DNA from: Xanthostigma xanthostigma
Lineage: Eukaryota > Arthropoda > Insecta > Raphidioptera > Raphidiidae
Direction: 5' to 3'
Length of the DNA stretch: 64,000 nt
Assembly: GCA_963575645.1 (NCBI GenBank)
Contig: OY754470.1
Span: forward strand, 23,728,501-23,792,500
Below are positions 1 through 14,500 of the stretch, piece after piece. The notes beneath the pieces are model-generated. The model was given only the letters and a program-made list of their open reading frames with translations, was not told the origin of the DNA and made no database searches. Both the position numbers and the translations under genes were made by a program. Positions within the stretch are counted from its first letter, which is position 1; every line of letters begins with the position of its first letter.

Positions 1-3000
1 ATCGACCAGAAAAGGGAACGACCAGAAAATGATCGAACAGAAAAGGGAACGACCAGAAAATGATCGACCAGAAAAGGGAACGACCAGAAAATGATCGACC
101 AGAAAAGGGAACGACCAGAAAATGATCGACCAGAAAAGGGAACGACCAGAAAATGATCGACCAGAAAAGTGAACGACCAGAAAATGATCGACCAGAAAAG
201 ACAACGACCAGAAAAAATGATCGACCAGAAAAGGGAACGACCAGAAAATGATCGACCAGAAAAGGGAACGACCAGAAAATGATCGACCAGAAAAGGGAAC
301 GACCAGAAAATGATCGACCAGAAAAGGGAACGACCAGAAAATGATCGACCAGAAAAGGGAACGACCAGAAAATGATCGACCAGAAAAGGGAACGACCAGA
401 AAATGATCGACCAGAAAAGGGAACGACCAGAAAATGATCGACCAGAAAAGGAAACGACCAGAAAATGATCGACCAGAAAGGGAACGACCAGAAAATGATC
501 GACCAGAAAAGGGAACGACCAGAAAATGATCGACCAGAAAAGGGAACGACCAGAAAATGATCGACCAGAAAAGGGAACGACCAGAAAATGATCGACCAGA
601 AAAGGGAACGACCAGAAATTGATCGACCAGAAAAAGGAACGACCAGAAAATGATCGACCAGAAAAGGGAACGACCAGAAAATGATCGACCAGAAAAGGGA
701 ACGACCAGAAAATGATCGACCAGAAAAGTGAACGACCAGAAAATGATCGACCAGAAAAGTGAACGACCAGAAAATGATCGACCAGAAAAGGGAACGACCA
801 GAAAATGATCGACCAGAAAAGGGAACGACCAGAAAAGGGAACGACCAGAAAATGATCGACCAGAAAAGGGAACGACCAAAAAATGATCGACCAGAAAAGG
901 GAACGACCAGAAAATGATCGACCAGAAAATAATCGACCAGAAAAGGGAACGACCAGAAAATGATCGACCAGAAAAGGGAACGACCAGAAAATGATCGACC
1001 AGAAAAGGCAACGACCAGAAAATGATCGACCAGAAAAGTGAACGACCAGAAAATGATCGACAAGAAAAGTGAACGACCAGAAAATGATCGACCAGAAAAG
1101 GGAACGACCAGAAAATGATCGACCAGAAAAGGGAACGACCAGAAAATGATCGACCAGAAAAGGGAACGACCAGAAAATGATCGACCAGAAAAGGGAACGA
1201 CCAGAAAATGATCGACCAGAAAAGGGAACGACCAGAAAATGATCGAACAGAAAAAGGGACGACCAGAAAAGGGAACGACCAGAATATGATCGACCAGAAA
1301 AGGGAACGACCAGAAAATGATCGACCAGAAAAGGGAACGACCAGAAAATGATCGACCAGAAAATGATCGACCAGAAAAGGGAACGACCAGAAAATGATCG
1401 ACCAGAAAAGAGAACGACCAGAAAATGATCGACCAGAAAAGGGAACGACCAGAAAAGGGAACGACCAGAAAATGATCGACCAGAAAAGGGAACGACCAGA
1501 AAATGATCGACCAGAAAAGGGAACGACCAGAAAATGATCGACCAGAAAACGATCGACCAGAAAAGGGAACGACCAGAAAATGATCGACCAGAAAAAGGAA
1601 CGACCAGAAAATGATCGACCAGAAAAGGGAACGACTAGAAAATGATCGACCAGAAAAGGGAACGACCAGAAAAAATGATCGACCAGAAAAGGGAACGACC
1701 AGAAAAAATGATCGACCAGAAAAGGGAACGACCAGAAAAAATGATCGACCAGAAAAGGGAACGACCAGAAAATGATCGACCAGAAAAGGGAACGACCAGA
1801 TATTGATCGATCAGAAAAGGGAACGACCAGAAAATGATCGACCAGAAAAGTGAACGACCAGAAAATGATCGACCAAAAAAGTGAACGACCAGAAAATGAT
1901 CGACCAGAAAAGTGAACGACCAGAAAATGATCGACCAGAAAAAGGAACGACCAGAAAATGATCGACCAGTAAAGGGAACGACCAGAAAATGATCGACCAG
2001 AAAAGGGAACGACCAGAAAATGATCGACCAGAAAAGGGAACGACCAGAAAATGATCGACCAGAAAAGGGAACGACCAGAAATTGATCGACCAGAAAAAGG
2101 AACGACCAGAAAATGATCGATCAGAAAAGGGAACGACCAGAAAATGATCGACCAGAAAAGGGAACGACCAGAAAATGATCGACCAGAAAAGTGAACGACC
2201 AGAAAATGATCGACCAGAAAAGTGAACGACCAGAAAATGATCGACCAGAAAAGGGAACGACCAGAAAATGATCGACCAGAAAAGGGAACGACCAGAAAAG
2301 GGAACGACCAGAAAATGATCGACCAGAAAAGGGAACGACCAGAAAATGATCGACCAGAAAAGGGAACGACCAGAAAATGATCGACCAGAAAATGATCGAC
2401 CAGAAAAGGGAACGACCAGAAAATGATCGACCAGAAAAGGGAACGACCAGAAAATGATCGACCAGAAAAGGCAACGACCAGAAAATGATCGACCAGAAAA
2501 GTGAACGACCAGAAAATTATCGACAAGAAAAGTGAACGACCAGAAAATGATCGACCAGAAAAGGGAACGACCAGAAAATGATCGACCAGAAAAGGGAACG
2601 ACCAGAAAATGATCGACCAGAAAAGGGAACGACCAGAAAATGATCGACCAGAAAAGGGAACGACCAGAAAATGATCGACCAGAAAATGATCGACCAGAAA
2701 AGGGAACGACCAGAAAATGATCGAACAGAAAAGGGAACGACCAGAAAAGGGAACGACCAGAATATGATCGACCAGAAAAGGGAACGACCAGAAAATGATC
2801 GACCAGAAAAGGGAACGACCAGAAAATGATCGACCAGAAAATGATCGACCAGAAAAGGGAACGACCAGAAAATGATCGACCAGAAAAGGGAACGACCAGA
2901 AAATGATCGACCAGAAAAGGGAACGACCAGAAAAGGGAACGACCAGAAAATGATCGACCAGAAAAGGGAACGACCAGAAAATGATCGACCAGAAAAGGGA

Positions 3001-6000
3001 ACGACCAGAAAATGATCGACCAGAAAATGATCGACCAGAAAAGGGAACGACCAGAAAATGATCGACCAGAAAAGGGAACGACCAGAAAATGATCGACCAG
3101 AAAAGGGAACGACCAGAAAAGGGAACGACCAGAAAAAATGATTGACCAGAAAAGGGAACGACCAGAAAAAATGATCGACCAGAAAAGGGAACGACCAGAA
3201 AAAATGATCGACCAGAAAAGGGAACGACCAGAAAATGATCGACCAGAAAAGGGAACGACCAGAAAATGATCGGCCAGAAAAGGGAACGACCAGAAAATGA
3301 TCGACCAGAAAAGTGAACGACCAGAAAATGATCGACCAAAAAAGTGAACGACCAGAAAATGATCGACCAGAAAAGTGAACGACCAGAAAATGATCGACCA
3401 GAAAAAGGAACGACCAGAAAATGATCGACCAGTAAAGGGAACGACCAGAAAATGATCGACCAGAAAAGGGAACGACCAGAAAATGATCGACCAGAAAAGG
3501 GAACGACCAGAAAATGATTGACCAGAAAAGGGAACGACCAGAAAATGATCGACCAGAAAAGGGAACGACCAGAAAATGATCGACCAGAAAAGGGAACGAC
3601 CATAAAATGATCGACCAGAAAAGGGAACGACCAGAAAATGATCGACCAGAAAAGGGAACGACCAGATAATGATCGACCAGAAAAGGGAACGACCAGAAAA
3701 TGATCGACCAGAAAAGGGAACGACCAGAAAATGATCGACCAGAAAAGGGAACGACCAGAAAATGATCAACCAGAAAAGGGAACGACCAGAAAATGATCGA
3801 CCAGTAAAGGGAACGACCAGAAAATGATCGACCAGAAAAGGGAACGACCAGAAAATGATCGACCAGAAAAGGGAACGACCAGAAAATGATTGACCAGAAA
3901 AGGGAACGACCAGAAAATGATCGACCAGAAAAGGGAACGACCAGAAAATGATCGACCAGAAAAGGGAACGACCAGAAAATGATCGACCAGAAAAGGGAAC
4001 GACCAGAAAATGATCGACCAGAAAATGATCGACCAGAAAAGGGAACGACCAGAAAATGATCGACCAGAAAAGGGAACGACCAGAAAATGATCGACCAGAA
4101 AAGGGAACGACCAGAAAATGATCGAACAGAAAAGGGAACGACCAGAAAATGATCGACCAGAAAAGGGAACGACCAGAAAATGATCGACCAGAAAAGGGAA
4201 CGACCAGAAAATGATCGACCAGAAAAGGGAACGACCAGAAAATGATCGACCAGAAAAGGGAACGACCAGAAAATGATCGACCAGAAAATGATCGACCAGA
4301 AAAGGGAACGACCAGAAAATGATCGACCAGAAAAGGGAACGACCAGAAAATGATCGACCAGAAAAGGGAACGACCAGAAAATGATCGAACAGAAAAGGGA
4401 ACGACCAGAAAATGATCGACCAGAAAAGGGAACGACCAGAAAATGATCGACCAGAAAAGGGAACGACCAGAAAATGATCGACCAGAAAAGGGAACGACCA
4501 TAAAATGATCGACCAGAAAAGGGAACGACCAGAAAATGATCGACCAGAAAAGGGAACGACCAGATAATGATCGACCAGAAAATGATCGACCAGAAAAGTG
4601 AACGACCAGAAAATGAACGACCAGAAAAAGGAACGACCAGAAAATGATCGACCAGAAAAGGGAACGACCAGAAAATGATCGACCAGAAAAGGGAACGACC
4701 AGAAAATGATCGACCAGAAAATGATCGACCAGAAAATGATCGACCAGAAAAGGGAACGACCAGAAAATGATCGACCAGAAAAGGGAACGACCAGAAAATG
4801 ATCGACCAGAAAAGGGAACGACCATAAAATGATCGACCAGAAAAGGGAACGACCAGAAAATGATCGACCAGAAAAGGGAACGACCAGATAATGATCGAAC
4901 AGAAAAGGGAACGACCATAAAATGATCGACCAGAAAAGTGAACGACCAGAAAATGATCGACCAGAAAAGTGAACGACCAGAAAATGATAGACCAGAAAAG
5001 GGAACGACCAGAAAATGATCGACCAGAAAAGGGAACGACCAGAAAATGATCGACCAGAAAAGGGAACGACCAGAAAATGATCGACCAGAAAATGATCGAC
5101 CAGAAAAGGGAACGACCAGAAAATGATCGACCAGAAAAGGGAACGACCAGAAAATGATCGACCAGAAAAGGGAACGACCAGAAAATGATCGAACAGAAAA
5201 GGGAACGACCAGAAAATGATCGACCAGAAAAGGGAACGACCAGAAAATGATCGACCAGAAAAGGGAACGACCAGAAAATTATCGACCAGAAAAGGGAACG
5301 ACCAGAAAATGATCGACCAGAAAAGGGAACGACCAGAAAATGATCGACCAGAAAAGGGAACGACCATAAAATTATCGACCAGAAAAGGGAACGACCAGAA
5401 AATGATCGACCAGAAAAGGGAACGACCAGATAATGATCGACCAGAAAAGGGAACGACCAGAAAATGATCGACCAGAAAAGGGAACGACCAGAAAATGATC
5501 GACCAGAAAAGGGAACGACCAGAAAATGATCGACCAGAAAAGGGAACGACCAGAAAATGATCAACCAGAAAAGGGAACGACCAGAAAATGATCGACCAGT
5601 AAAGGGAACGACCAGAAAATGATCGACCAGAAAAGGGAACGACCAGAAAATGATCGACCAGAAAAGGGAACGACCAGAAAATGATTGACCAGAAAAGGGA
5701 ACGACCAGAAAATGATCGACCAGAAAAGGGAACGACCAGAAAATGATCGACCAGAAAAGGGAACGACCAGAAAATGATCGACCAGAAAATGATCGACCAG
5801 AAAATGATCGACCAGAAAAGGGAACGACCAGAAAATGATCGACCAGAAAAGGGAACGACCAGAAAATGATCGACCAGAAAAGGGAACGACCAGAAAATGA
5901 TCGAACAGAAAAGGGAACGACCAGAAAATGATCGACCAGAAAAGGGAACGACCATAAAATGATCGACCAGAAAAGGGAACGACCAGAAAATGATCGACCA

Positions 6001-9000
6001 GAAAAGGGAACGACCAGAAAATGATCGACCAGAAAAGGGAACGACCAGAAAATGATCGACCAGAAAAGGGAACGACCAGAAAATGATCGACCAGAAAAGG
6101 GAACGACCAGAAAATGATCGACCAGAAAAGGGAACGACCATAAAATGATCGACCAGAAAAGGGAACGACCAGAAAATGATCGACCAGAAAAGGGAACGAC
6201 CAGATAATGATCGACCAGAAAAGGGAACGACCAGAAAAATGATCGACCAGAAAAGGGAACGACCAGAAAATGATCAACCAGAAAAGGGAACGACCAGAAA
6301 ATGATCGACCAGTAAAGGGAACGACCAGAAAATGATCGACCAGAAAAGGGAACGACCAGAAAATGATCGACCAGAAAAAGGAACGACCAGAAAATGATTG
6401 ACCAGAAAAGGGAACGACCAGAAAATGATCGACCAGAAAAGGGAACGACCAGAAAATGATCGACCAGAAAAGGAAACGACCAGAAAATGATCGACCAGAA
6501 AAGGGAACGACCAGAAAAGGGAACGACCAGAAAATGATCGACCAGAAAAGGGAACGACCAGAAAATGATCGACCAGAAAAGGGAACGACCAGAAAATGAT
6601 CGACCAGAAAAGGGAACGACCAGAAAATGATCGACCAGAAAAGGGAACGACCAGAAAATGATCGACCAGTAAAGGGAACGACCAGAAAATGATCGACCAG
6701 AAAGGGGAACGACCAGAAATTGATCGACCAGAAAAGGGAACGACCAGAAAATGATTGACCAGAAAATGATTGACCAGAAAAGGGAACGACCAGAAAATGA
6801 TCGACCAGAAAAGGGAACGACCAGAAAATGATCGACCAGAAATGGAAACGACCAGAAAAGGGAACGACCAGAAAAGGGAACGACCAGAAAATGATCGACC
6901 AGAAAAGGGAACGACCAGAAAATGATCGACCAGAAAAGGGAACGACCAGAAAATGATCGACCAGAAAAGGGAACGACCAGAAAATAATCGACCAGAAAAG
7001 GGAACGACCAGAAAATGATCGACCAGAAAAGGGAACGACCAGAAAATGATCGACCAGAAAAGGGAACGACCAGAAAATGATCGACCAGAAAAGGGAACGA
7101 CCAGAAAATGATCGACCAGAAAAGGGAACGACCAGAAAATGATCGACCAGAAAATGATCGACCAGAAAAGGGAACGACCAGAAAATGATCGACCAGAAAA
7201 GGGAACGACCAGAAAATGATCGACCAGAAAAGGGAACGACCAGAAAATGATCGACCAGAAAAGGGAACGACCAGAAAATGATCGACCAGAAAAGGGAACG
7301 ACCAGAAAATGATCGACCAGAAAAGGGAACGACCAGAAAATGATCGACCAGAAAAGTGAACGACCAGAAAATGATCGACCAGAAAAGTGAACGACCAGAA
7401 AATGTTCGACCAGAAAAGGGAACGACCAGAAAATGATCGACCAGAAAAGGGAACGACCAGAAAAGGGAACGACCAGAAAATGATCGACCAGAAAAGGGAA
7501 CGACCAGAAAAGGGAACGACCAGAAAATGATCGACCAGAAAAGGGAACGACCAGAAAATAATCGACAAGAAAAGGGAACGACCAGAAAATGATCGACCAG
7601 AAAAGGGAACGACCAGAAAAGGGAACGACCAGAAAATGATCGACCAGAAAAGGGAACGACCAGAAAAGGGAACGACCAGAAAATGATCGACCAGAAAAGG
7701 GAACGACCAGAAAATGATCGACCAGAAAAGGGAACGACCAGAAAATGATCGACCAGAAAAGGGAACGACCAGAAAATGATTGACCAGAAAAGGGAACGAC
7801 CAGAAAATGATCGACCAGAAAAGGGAACGACCAGAAAAAATGATCGACCAGAAAAGGGAACGACCAGAAAAAATGATCGACCAGAAAAGGGAACGACCAG
7901 AAAATGATCGACCAGAAAATGATCGACCAGAAAAGGGAACGACCAGAAAATGATCGACCAGAAAAGGGAACGACCAGAAAATGATCGACCAGAAAAGGGA
8001 ACGACCAGAAATTGATCGACCAGAAAAGGGAACGACCAGAAAATGATCGACCAGAAAAGGGAACGACCAGAAATAGATCGAACAGAAAAGGAAACGACCA
8101 GAAAATGATCGACCAGAAAAGTAAACGACCAGAAAATGATCGACCAGAAATGTGAACGACCAGAAAATGATCGACCAGAAAAGGGAACGACCAGAAAATG
8201 ATCGACCAGAAAAGGGAACGACCAGAAAATGATCGACCAGAAAAGGGAACGACCAGAAAATGATCGACCAGAAAAGGGAACGACCAGAAAATGATCGACC
8301 AGAAAAGGGAACGACCAGAAAATGATCGACCAGAAAAGGGAACGACCAGAAAATGATCGACCAGAAAAGGGAACGACCAGAAAATGATCGACCAGAAAAG
8401 GGAACGACCAGAAAATGATCGACCAGAAAAGTGAACGACCAGAAAATGATCGACCAGAAAAGTGAACGACCAGAAAATGATCGACCAGAAAAGGGAACGA
8501 CCAGAAAATGATCGACCAGAAAAGGGAACGACCAGAAAATGATCGACCAGAAAAGGGAACGACCAGAAAATGATCGACCAGAAAAGGGAACGACCAGAAA
8601 ATGATCGACCAGAAAAGGGAACGACCAGAAAATGATCGACCAGAAAATGATCGACCAGAAAAGTGAACGACCAGAAAATGATCGACCAGAAAAGTGAACG
8701 ACCAGAAAATGTTCGACCAGAAAAGGGAACGACCAGAAAATGATCGACCAGAAAAGGGAACGACCAGAAAAGGGAACGACCAGAAAATGATCGACCAGAA
8801 AAGGGAACGACCAGAAAATGATCGACCAGAAAAGGGAACGACCAGAAAATGATCGAACAGAAAAGGGAACGACCAGAAAATGATCGACCAGAAAAGGGAA
8901 CGACCAGAAAATGATCGACCAGAAAAGGGAACAACCAGATAATGATCGACCAGAAAATGATCGACCAGAAAAGTGAACGACCAGAAAATGATCGACCAGA

Positions 9001-11728
9001 AAATTGAACGACCAGAAAATGTTCGACCAGAAAAGGGAACGACCAGAAAATGATCGACCAGAAAAGGGAACGACCAGAAAATGATCGACCAGAAAAGGGA
9101 ACGACCAGAAAATGATCGACCAGTAAAGAGAACGACCAGAAAATGATCGACCAGAAAAGGGAACGACCAGAAAATGATCGAACAGAAAAGAGAACGACCA
9201 GAAAATGATCGACCAGAAAAGGGAACGACCAGAAAATGATCGACCAGAAAAGGGAACGACCAGAAAATGATCGACCAGAAAAGGGAACGACCAGAAAATG
9301 ATCGACCAGAAAAAGGAACGACCAGAAAATGATCGACCAGAAAATGATCGACCAGAAAATGATCGACCAGAAAAGGGAACGACCAGAAAATGATCGACCA
9401 GAAAAGTGAACGACCAGAAAAGGGAACGACCAGAAAATGATCGACCAGAAAAGGAAACGACCAGAAAATGATCGACCAGAAAAGGGAACGACCAGAAAAG
9501 GGAACGACCAGAAAATGATCGACCAGAAAAGGGAACGACCAGAAAATGATCGACCAGAAAAGGGAACGACCAGAAAATGATCGACCAGAAAAGGGAACGA
9601 CCAGAAAATGATCGACCAGAAAAGGGAACGACCAGAAAATGATCGACCAGAAAAGGGAACGACCAGAAAATGATCGACCAGAAAAGGGAACGACCAGAAA
9701 AGGGAACGACCAGAAAATGATCGACCAGAAAAGGGAACGACCAGAAAATGATCGACCAGAAAAGGGAACGACCAGAAAATGATCGACCAGAAAAGGGAAC
9801 GACCAGAAAATGATCGACCAGAAAAGGGAACGACCAGAAAATGATCACCCAGAAAAGGGAACGACCAGAAAATGATCGACCTGAAAAAGGAACGACCAGA
9901 AAATGATCGACCAGAAAAGGGAACGACCAGAAAATGATCGACCAGAAAAGGGAACGACCAGAAAATGATCGACCAGAAAAGGGAACGACCAGAAAATGAT
10001 CGACCAGAAAAGGGAACGACCAGAAAAGGGAACGACCAGAAAATGATCGACCAGAAAAGGGAACGACCAGAAAATGATCGACCAGAAAAGGGAACGACCA
10101 GAAAATGATCGACCAGAAAATGATCGACCAGAAAAGGGAACGACCAGAAAATGATCGACCAGAAAAGGGAACGACCAGAAAATGATCGACCAGAAAAGTG
10201 AACGACCAGAAAATGATCGACAAGAAAAGTGAACGACCAGAAAATGATCGACCAGAAAAGGGAACGACCAGAAAATGATCGACCAGAAAAGGGAACGACC
10301 AGAAAATGATCGACCAGAAAAGGGAACGACCAGAAAATGATCGACCAGAAAAGGGAACGACCAGAAAATGATCGACCAGAAAATGATCGACCAGAAAATG
10401 ATCGACCAGAAAATGATCGACCAGAAAAGGGAACGACCAGAAAAGGGAACGACCAGAAAATGATCGACCAGAAAAGGGAACGACCAGAAAATGATCGACC
10501 AGAAGAGGGAACGACCAGAAAATGATCGACCAGAAAAGGGAACGACCAGAAAATGATCGACCAGAAAAGGGAACGACCAGAAAATGATCGACCAGAAAAG
10601 GGAACGACCAGAAAATGATCGACCAGAAAAGGGAACGACCAGAAAATGATCGACCAGAAAAGTGAACGACCAGAAAATGATCGACCAGAAAAGTGAACGA
10701 CCAGAAAATGATCGACCAGAAAAGGGAACGACCAGAAAATGATCGACCAGAAAAGGGAACGACCAGAAAAGGGAACGACCAGAAAATGATCGACCAGAAA
10801 AGGGAACGACCAGAAAATGATCGACCAGAAAAGGGAACGACCAGAAAATGATCGACCAGAAAAGGGAACGACCAGAAAATGATCGACCAGAAAAGGGAAC
10901 GACCAGAAAATGATCGACCAGAAAAGGGAACGACAAGAAAATGATCGACCAGAAAAGGGAACGACCAGAAAATTATCGACCAGAAAAGGGAACGACCAGA
11001 AAATGATCGACCAGAAAAGGGAACGACCAGAAAATGATCGACCAGAAAAGGGAACGACCAGAAAATGATCGACCAGAAAAGGGAACGACCAGAAAATAAT
11101 CGACCAGAAAAGGGAACGACCAGAAAATGTTCGACCAGAAAAGGAAACGACCAGAAAATGATCGACCAGAAAAGGGAACGACCAGAAAATGATCGACCAG
11201 AAAAGGGAACGACCAGAAAAAGGAACGACCAGAAAAAATGATCGACCAGAAAAGGGAACGACCAGAAAAAATGATCGACCAGAAAAGGGAACGACCAGAA
11301 AAAATGATCGACCAGAAAAGGGAACGAACAGAAAATGATCGACCAGAAAAGGGAACGACCAGAAAATGATCGACCAGAAAAGGGAACGACCAGAAAATGA
11401 TCGACCAGAAAAGGGAACGACCAGAAAATGATCGACCAGAAAAGTGAACGACCAGAAAATGATCGACCAGAAAAGTGAACGACCAGAAAATGATCGACCA
11501 GAAAAGGGAACGACCAGAAAATGATCGACCAGAAAAGGGAACGACCAGAAAAGGGAACGACCAGAAAATGATCGACCAGAAAAGGGAACGACCAGAAAAT
11601 GATCGACCAGAAAAGGGAACGACCAGAAAATGATCGACCAGAAAATGATCAACCAGAAAAGGGAACGACCAGAAAATGATCGACCAGAAAAGGGAACGAC
11701 CAGAAAATGATCGACCAGAAAAGGGAAC

Positions 11729-12160
11729 GACAAGAAAATGATCGACCAGAAAAGGGAACGACCAGAAAATTATCGACCAGAAAAGGGAACGACCAGAAAA
11801 TGATCGACCAGAAAAGGGAACGACCAGAAAATGATCGACCAGAAAAGGGAACGACCAGAAAATGATCGACCAGAAAAGGGAACGACCAGAAAATAATCGA
11901 CCAGAAAAGGGAACGACCAGAAAATGTTCGACCAGAAAAGGAAACGACCAGAAAATGATCGACCAGAAAAGGGAACGACCAGAAAATGATCGACCAGAAA
12001 AGGGAACGACCAGAAAAGGGAACGATCAGAAAATGATCGACCAGAAAAGGGAACGACCAGAAAATGATCGACCAGAAAAGGGAACGACCAGAAAAAATGA
12101 TCGACCAGAAAAGGGAACGACCAGAAAAAATGATCGACCAGAAAAGGGAACGACCAGAAA
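11729..12160. repeat. Higher-order block of the satellite, copy 1
   Basis: An ordered set of marker variants lies in this block: GACAAGAAAATG at about 11729, AATTATCG at about 11768, ATGTTCG at about 11925 followed at once by AAGGAAACG, GAACGATCAG at about 12021, then a cluster of 17-bp words from about 12090. The same markers in the same order recur at 14068-14500. Such shared private variants show duplication of a multi-unit block and not independent mutation. Confidence 0.8.
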
Positions 12161-14067
12161 ATGATCGACCAGAAAAGGGAACGACCAGAAAAGGGAACGA
12201 CCAGAAAATGATCGACCAGAAAAGGAAACGACCAGAAAATGATCGACCAGAAAAGGGAACGACCAGAAAAGGGAACGACCAGAAAAGGGAACGACCAGAA
12301 AATGATCGACCAGAAAATGATCGACCAGAAAAGGGAACGACCAGAAAATGATCGACCAGAAAAGGGAACGACCAGAAAATGATCGACCAGAAAAGGGAAC
12401 GACCAGAAAATGATCGACCAGAAAAGGGAACGACCAGAAAATGATCGACCAGAAAAGGGAACGACCAGAAAATGATCGACCAGAAAAGGGAACGACCAGA
12501 AAATGATCGACCAGAAAATGATCGACCAGAAAAGGGAACGACCAGAAAATGATCGACCAGAAAAGGGAACGACCAGAAAATGATCACCCAGAAAAGGGAA
12601 CGACCAGAAAATGATCGACCAGAAAAAGGAACGACCAGAAAATGATCGACCAGAAAAGGGAACGACCAGAAAATGATCGACCAGAAAAGGGAACGACCAG
12701 AAAATGATCGACCAGAAAAGGGAACGACCAGAAAATGATCGACCAGAAAAGGGAACGACCAGAAAAGGGAACGACCAGAAAATGATCGACCAGAAAAGGG
12801 AACGACCAGAAAATGATCGACCAGAAAAGGTAACGACAAGAAAATGATCGACTAGAAAAGGGAACGACCAGAAATGGATCGACCAGAAAAGGGAACGACC
12901 AGAAAATGATCGACCAGAAAAGGGAACGACCAGAAAATGATCGACCAGAAAAGGGAACGACCAAAAATGATCGACCAGAAAAGGGAACGACCAGAAAAAG
13001 GAACGACCAGAAAAAATGATCGACCAGAAAAAATGATCGACCAGAAAAGGGAACGACCAGAAAATGATCGACCAGAAAAGGGAACGACCAGAAAATGATC
13101 GACCAGAAAATGATCGACCAGAAAATGATCGACCAGAAAAAGGTACGACCAGAAAAGGGAACGACCAGAAAATGATCGACCAGAAAAGGGAACGACCAGA
13201 AAATGATCGACCAGAAAAGGGAACGACCAGAAAATGATCGACCAGAAAAGGGAACGACCAGAAAATGATCGACCAGAAAAGGGAACGACCAGAAAATGAT
13301 CGACCAGAAAATGATCGACCAGAAAAAGGTACGACCAGAAAAGGGAACGACCAGAAAATGATCAACCAGAAAAGGGAACGACCAGAAAATGATCGACCAG
13401 AAAAGGGAACGACCAGAAAATGATCGACCAGAAAAGGGAACGCCCAGAAAATGATCGACCAGAAAAGGGAACGACCAAAAATGATCGACCAGAAAAGGGA
13501 ACGACCAGAAAAAGGAACGACCAGAAAAAATGATCGACCAGAAAAGGGAACGACCAGAAAAAATGATCGACCAGAAAAGGGAACGACCAGAAAAGGGAAC
13601 GACCAGAAAAAATGATCGACCAGAAAAGGGAACGACCAGAAAATGATCGACCAGAAAAGGGAACGACCAGAAAATGATCGACCAGAAAAGGGAACGACCA
13701 GAAAATGATCGACCAGAAAAGGGAACGACCAGAAAATGATCGACCAGAAAAGGGAACGACCAGAAAATGATCGACCAGAAAAGGGAACGACCAGAAAATG
13801 ATCGACCAGAAAAGGGAACGACCAGAAAATGATCGACCAGAAAAGGGAACGACCAGAAAATGATCGACCAGAAAAGGGAACGACCAGAAAATGATCGACC
13901 AGAAAATGATCGACCAGAAAAGGGAACGACCAGAAAATGATCGACCAGAAAAGAGAACGACCAGAAAATGATCGACCAGAAAATGATCGACCAGAAAAGG
14001 GAACGACCAGAAAATGATCGACCAGAAAAGGGAACGACCAGAAAATGATCGACCAGAAAAGGGAACG

Positions 14068-14500
14068 ACAAGAAAATGATCGACCAGAAAAGGGAACGAC
14101 CAGAAAATTATCGACCAGAAAAGGGAACGACCAGAAAATGATCGACCAGAAAAGGGAACGACCAGAAAATGATCGACCAGAAAAGGGAACGACCAGAAAA
14201 TGATCGACCAGAAAATGATCGACCAGAAAAGGGAACGACCAGAAAATGTTCGACCAGAAAAGGAAACGACCAGAAAATGATCGACCAGAAAAGGGAACGA
14301 CCAGAAAATGATCGACCAGAAAAGGGAACGACCAGAAAAGGGAACGATCAGAAAATGATCGACCAGAAAAGGGAACGACCAGAAAATGATCGACCAGAAA
14401 AGGGAACGACCAGAAAAAATGATCGACCAGAAAAGGGAACGACCAGAAAAAATGATCGACCAGAAAAGGGAACGACCAGAAAAAATGATCGACCAGAAAA
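14068..14500. repeat. Higher-order block of the satellite, copy 2
   Basis: This is the partner of the block at 11729-12160. The marker order is GACAAGAAAATG (14068), AATTATCG (about 14106), ATGTTCG (about 14247) with AAGGAAACG, GAACGATCAG (about 14341), and then 17-bp words. By eye it differs from its partner over the first 350 bp by about one word of length and one base. A third, more diverged relative starts at about 10933. The offset between the two close copies is about 2.33 kb. Confidence 0.8.
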
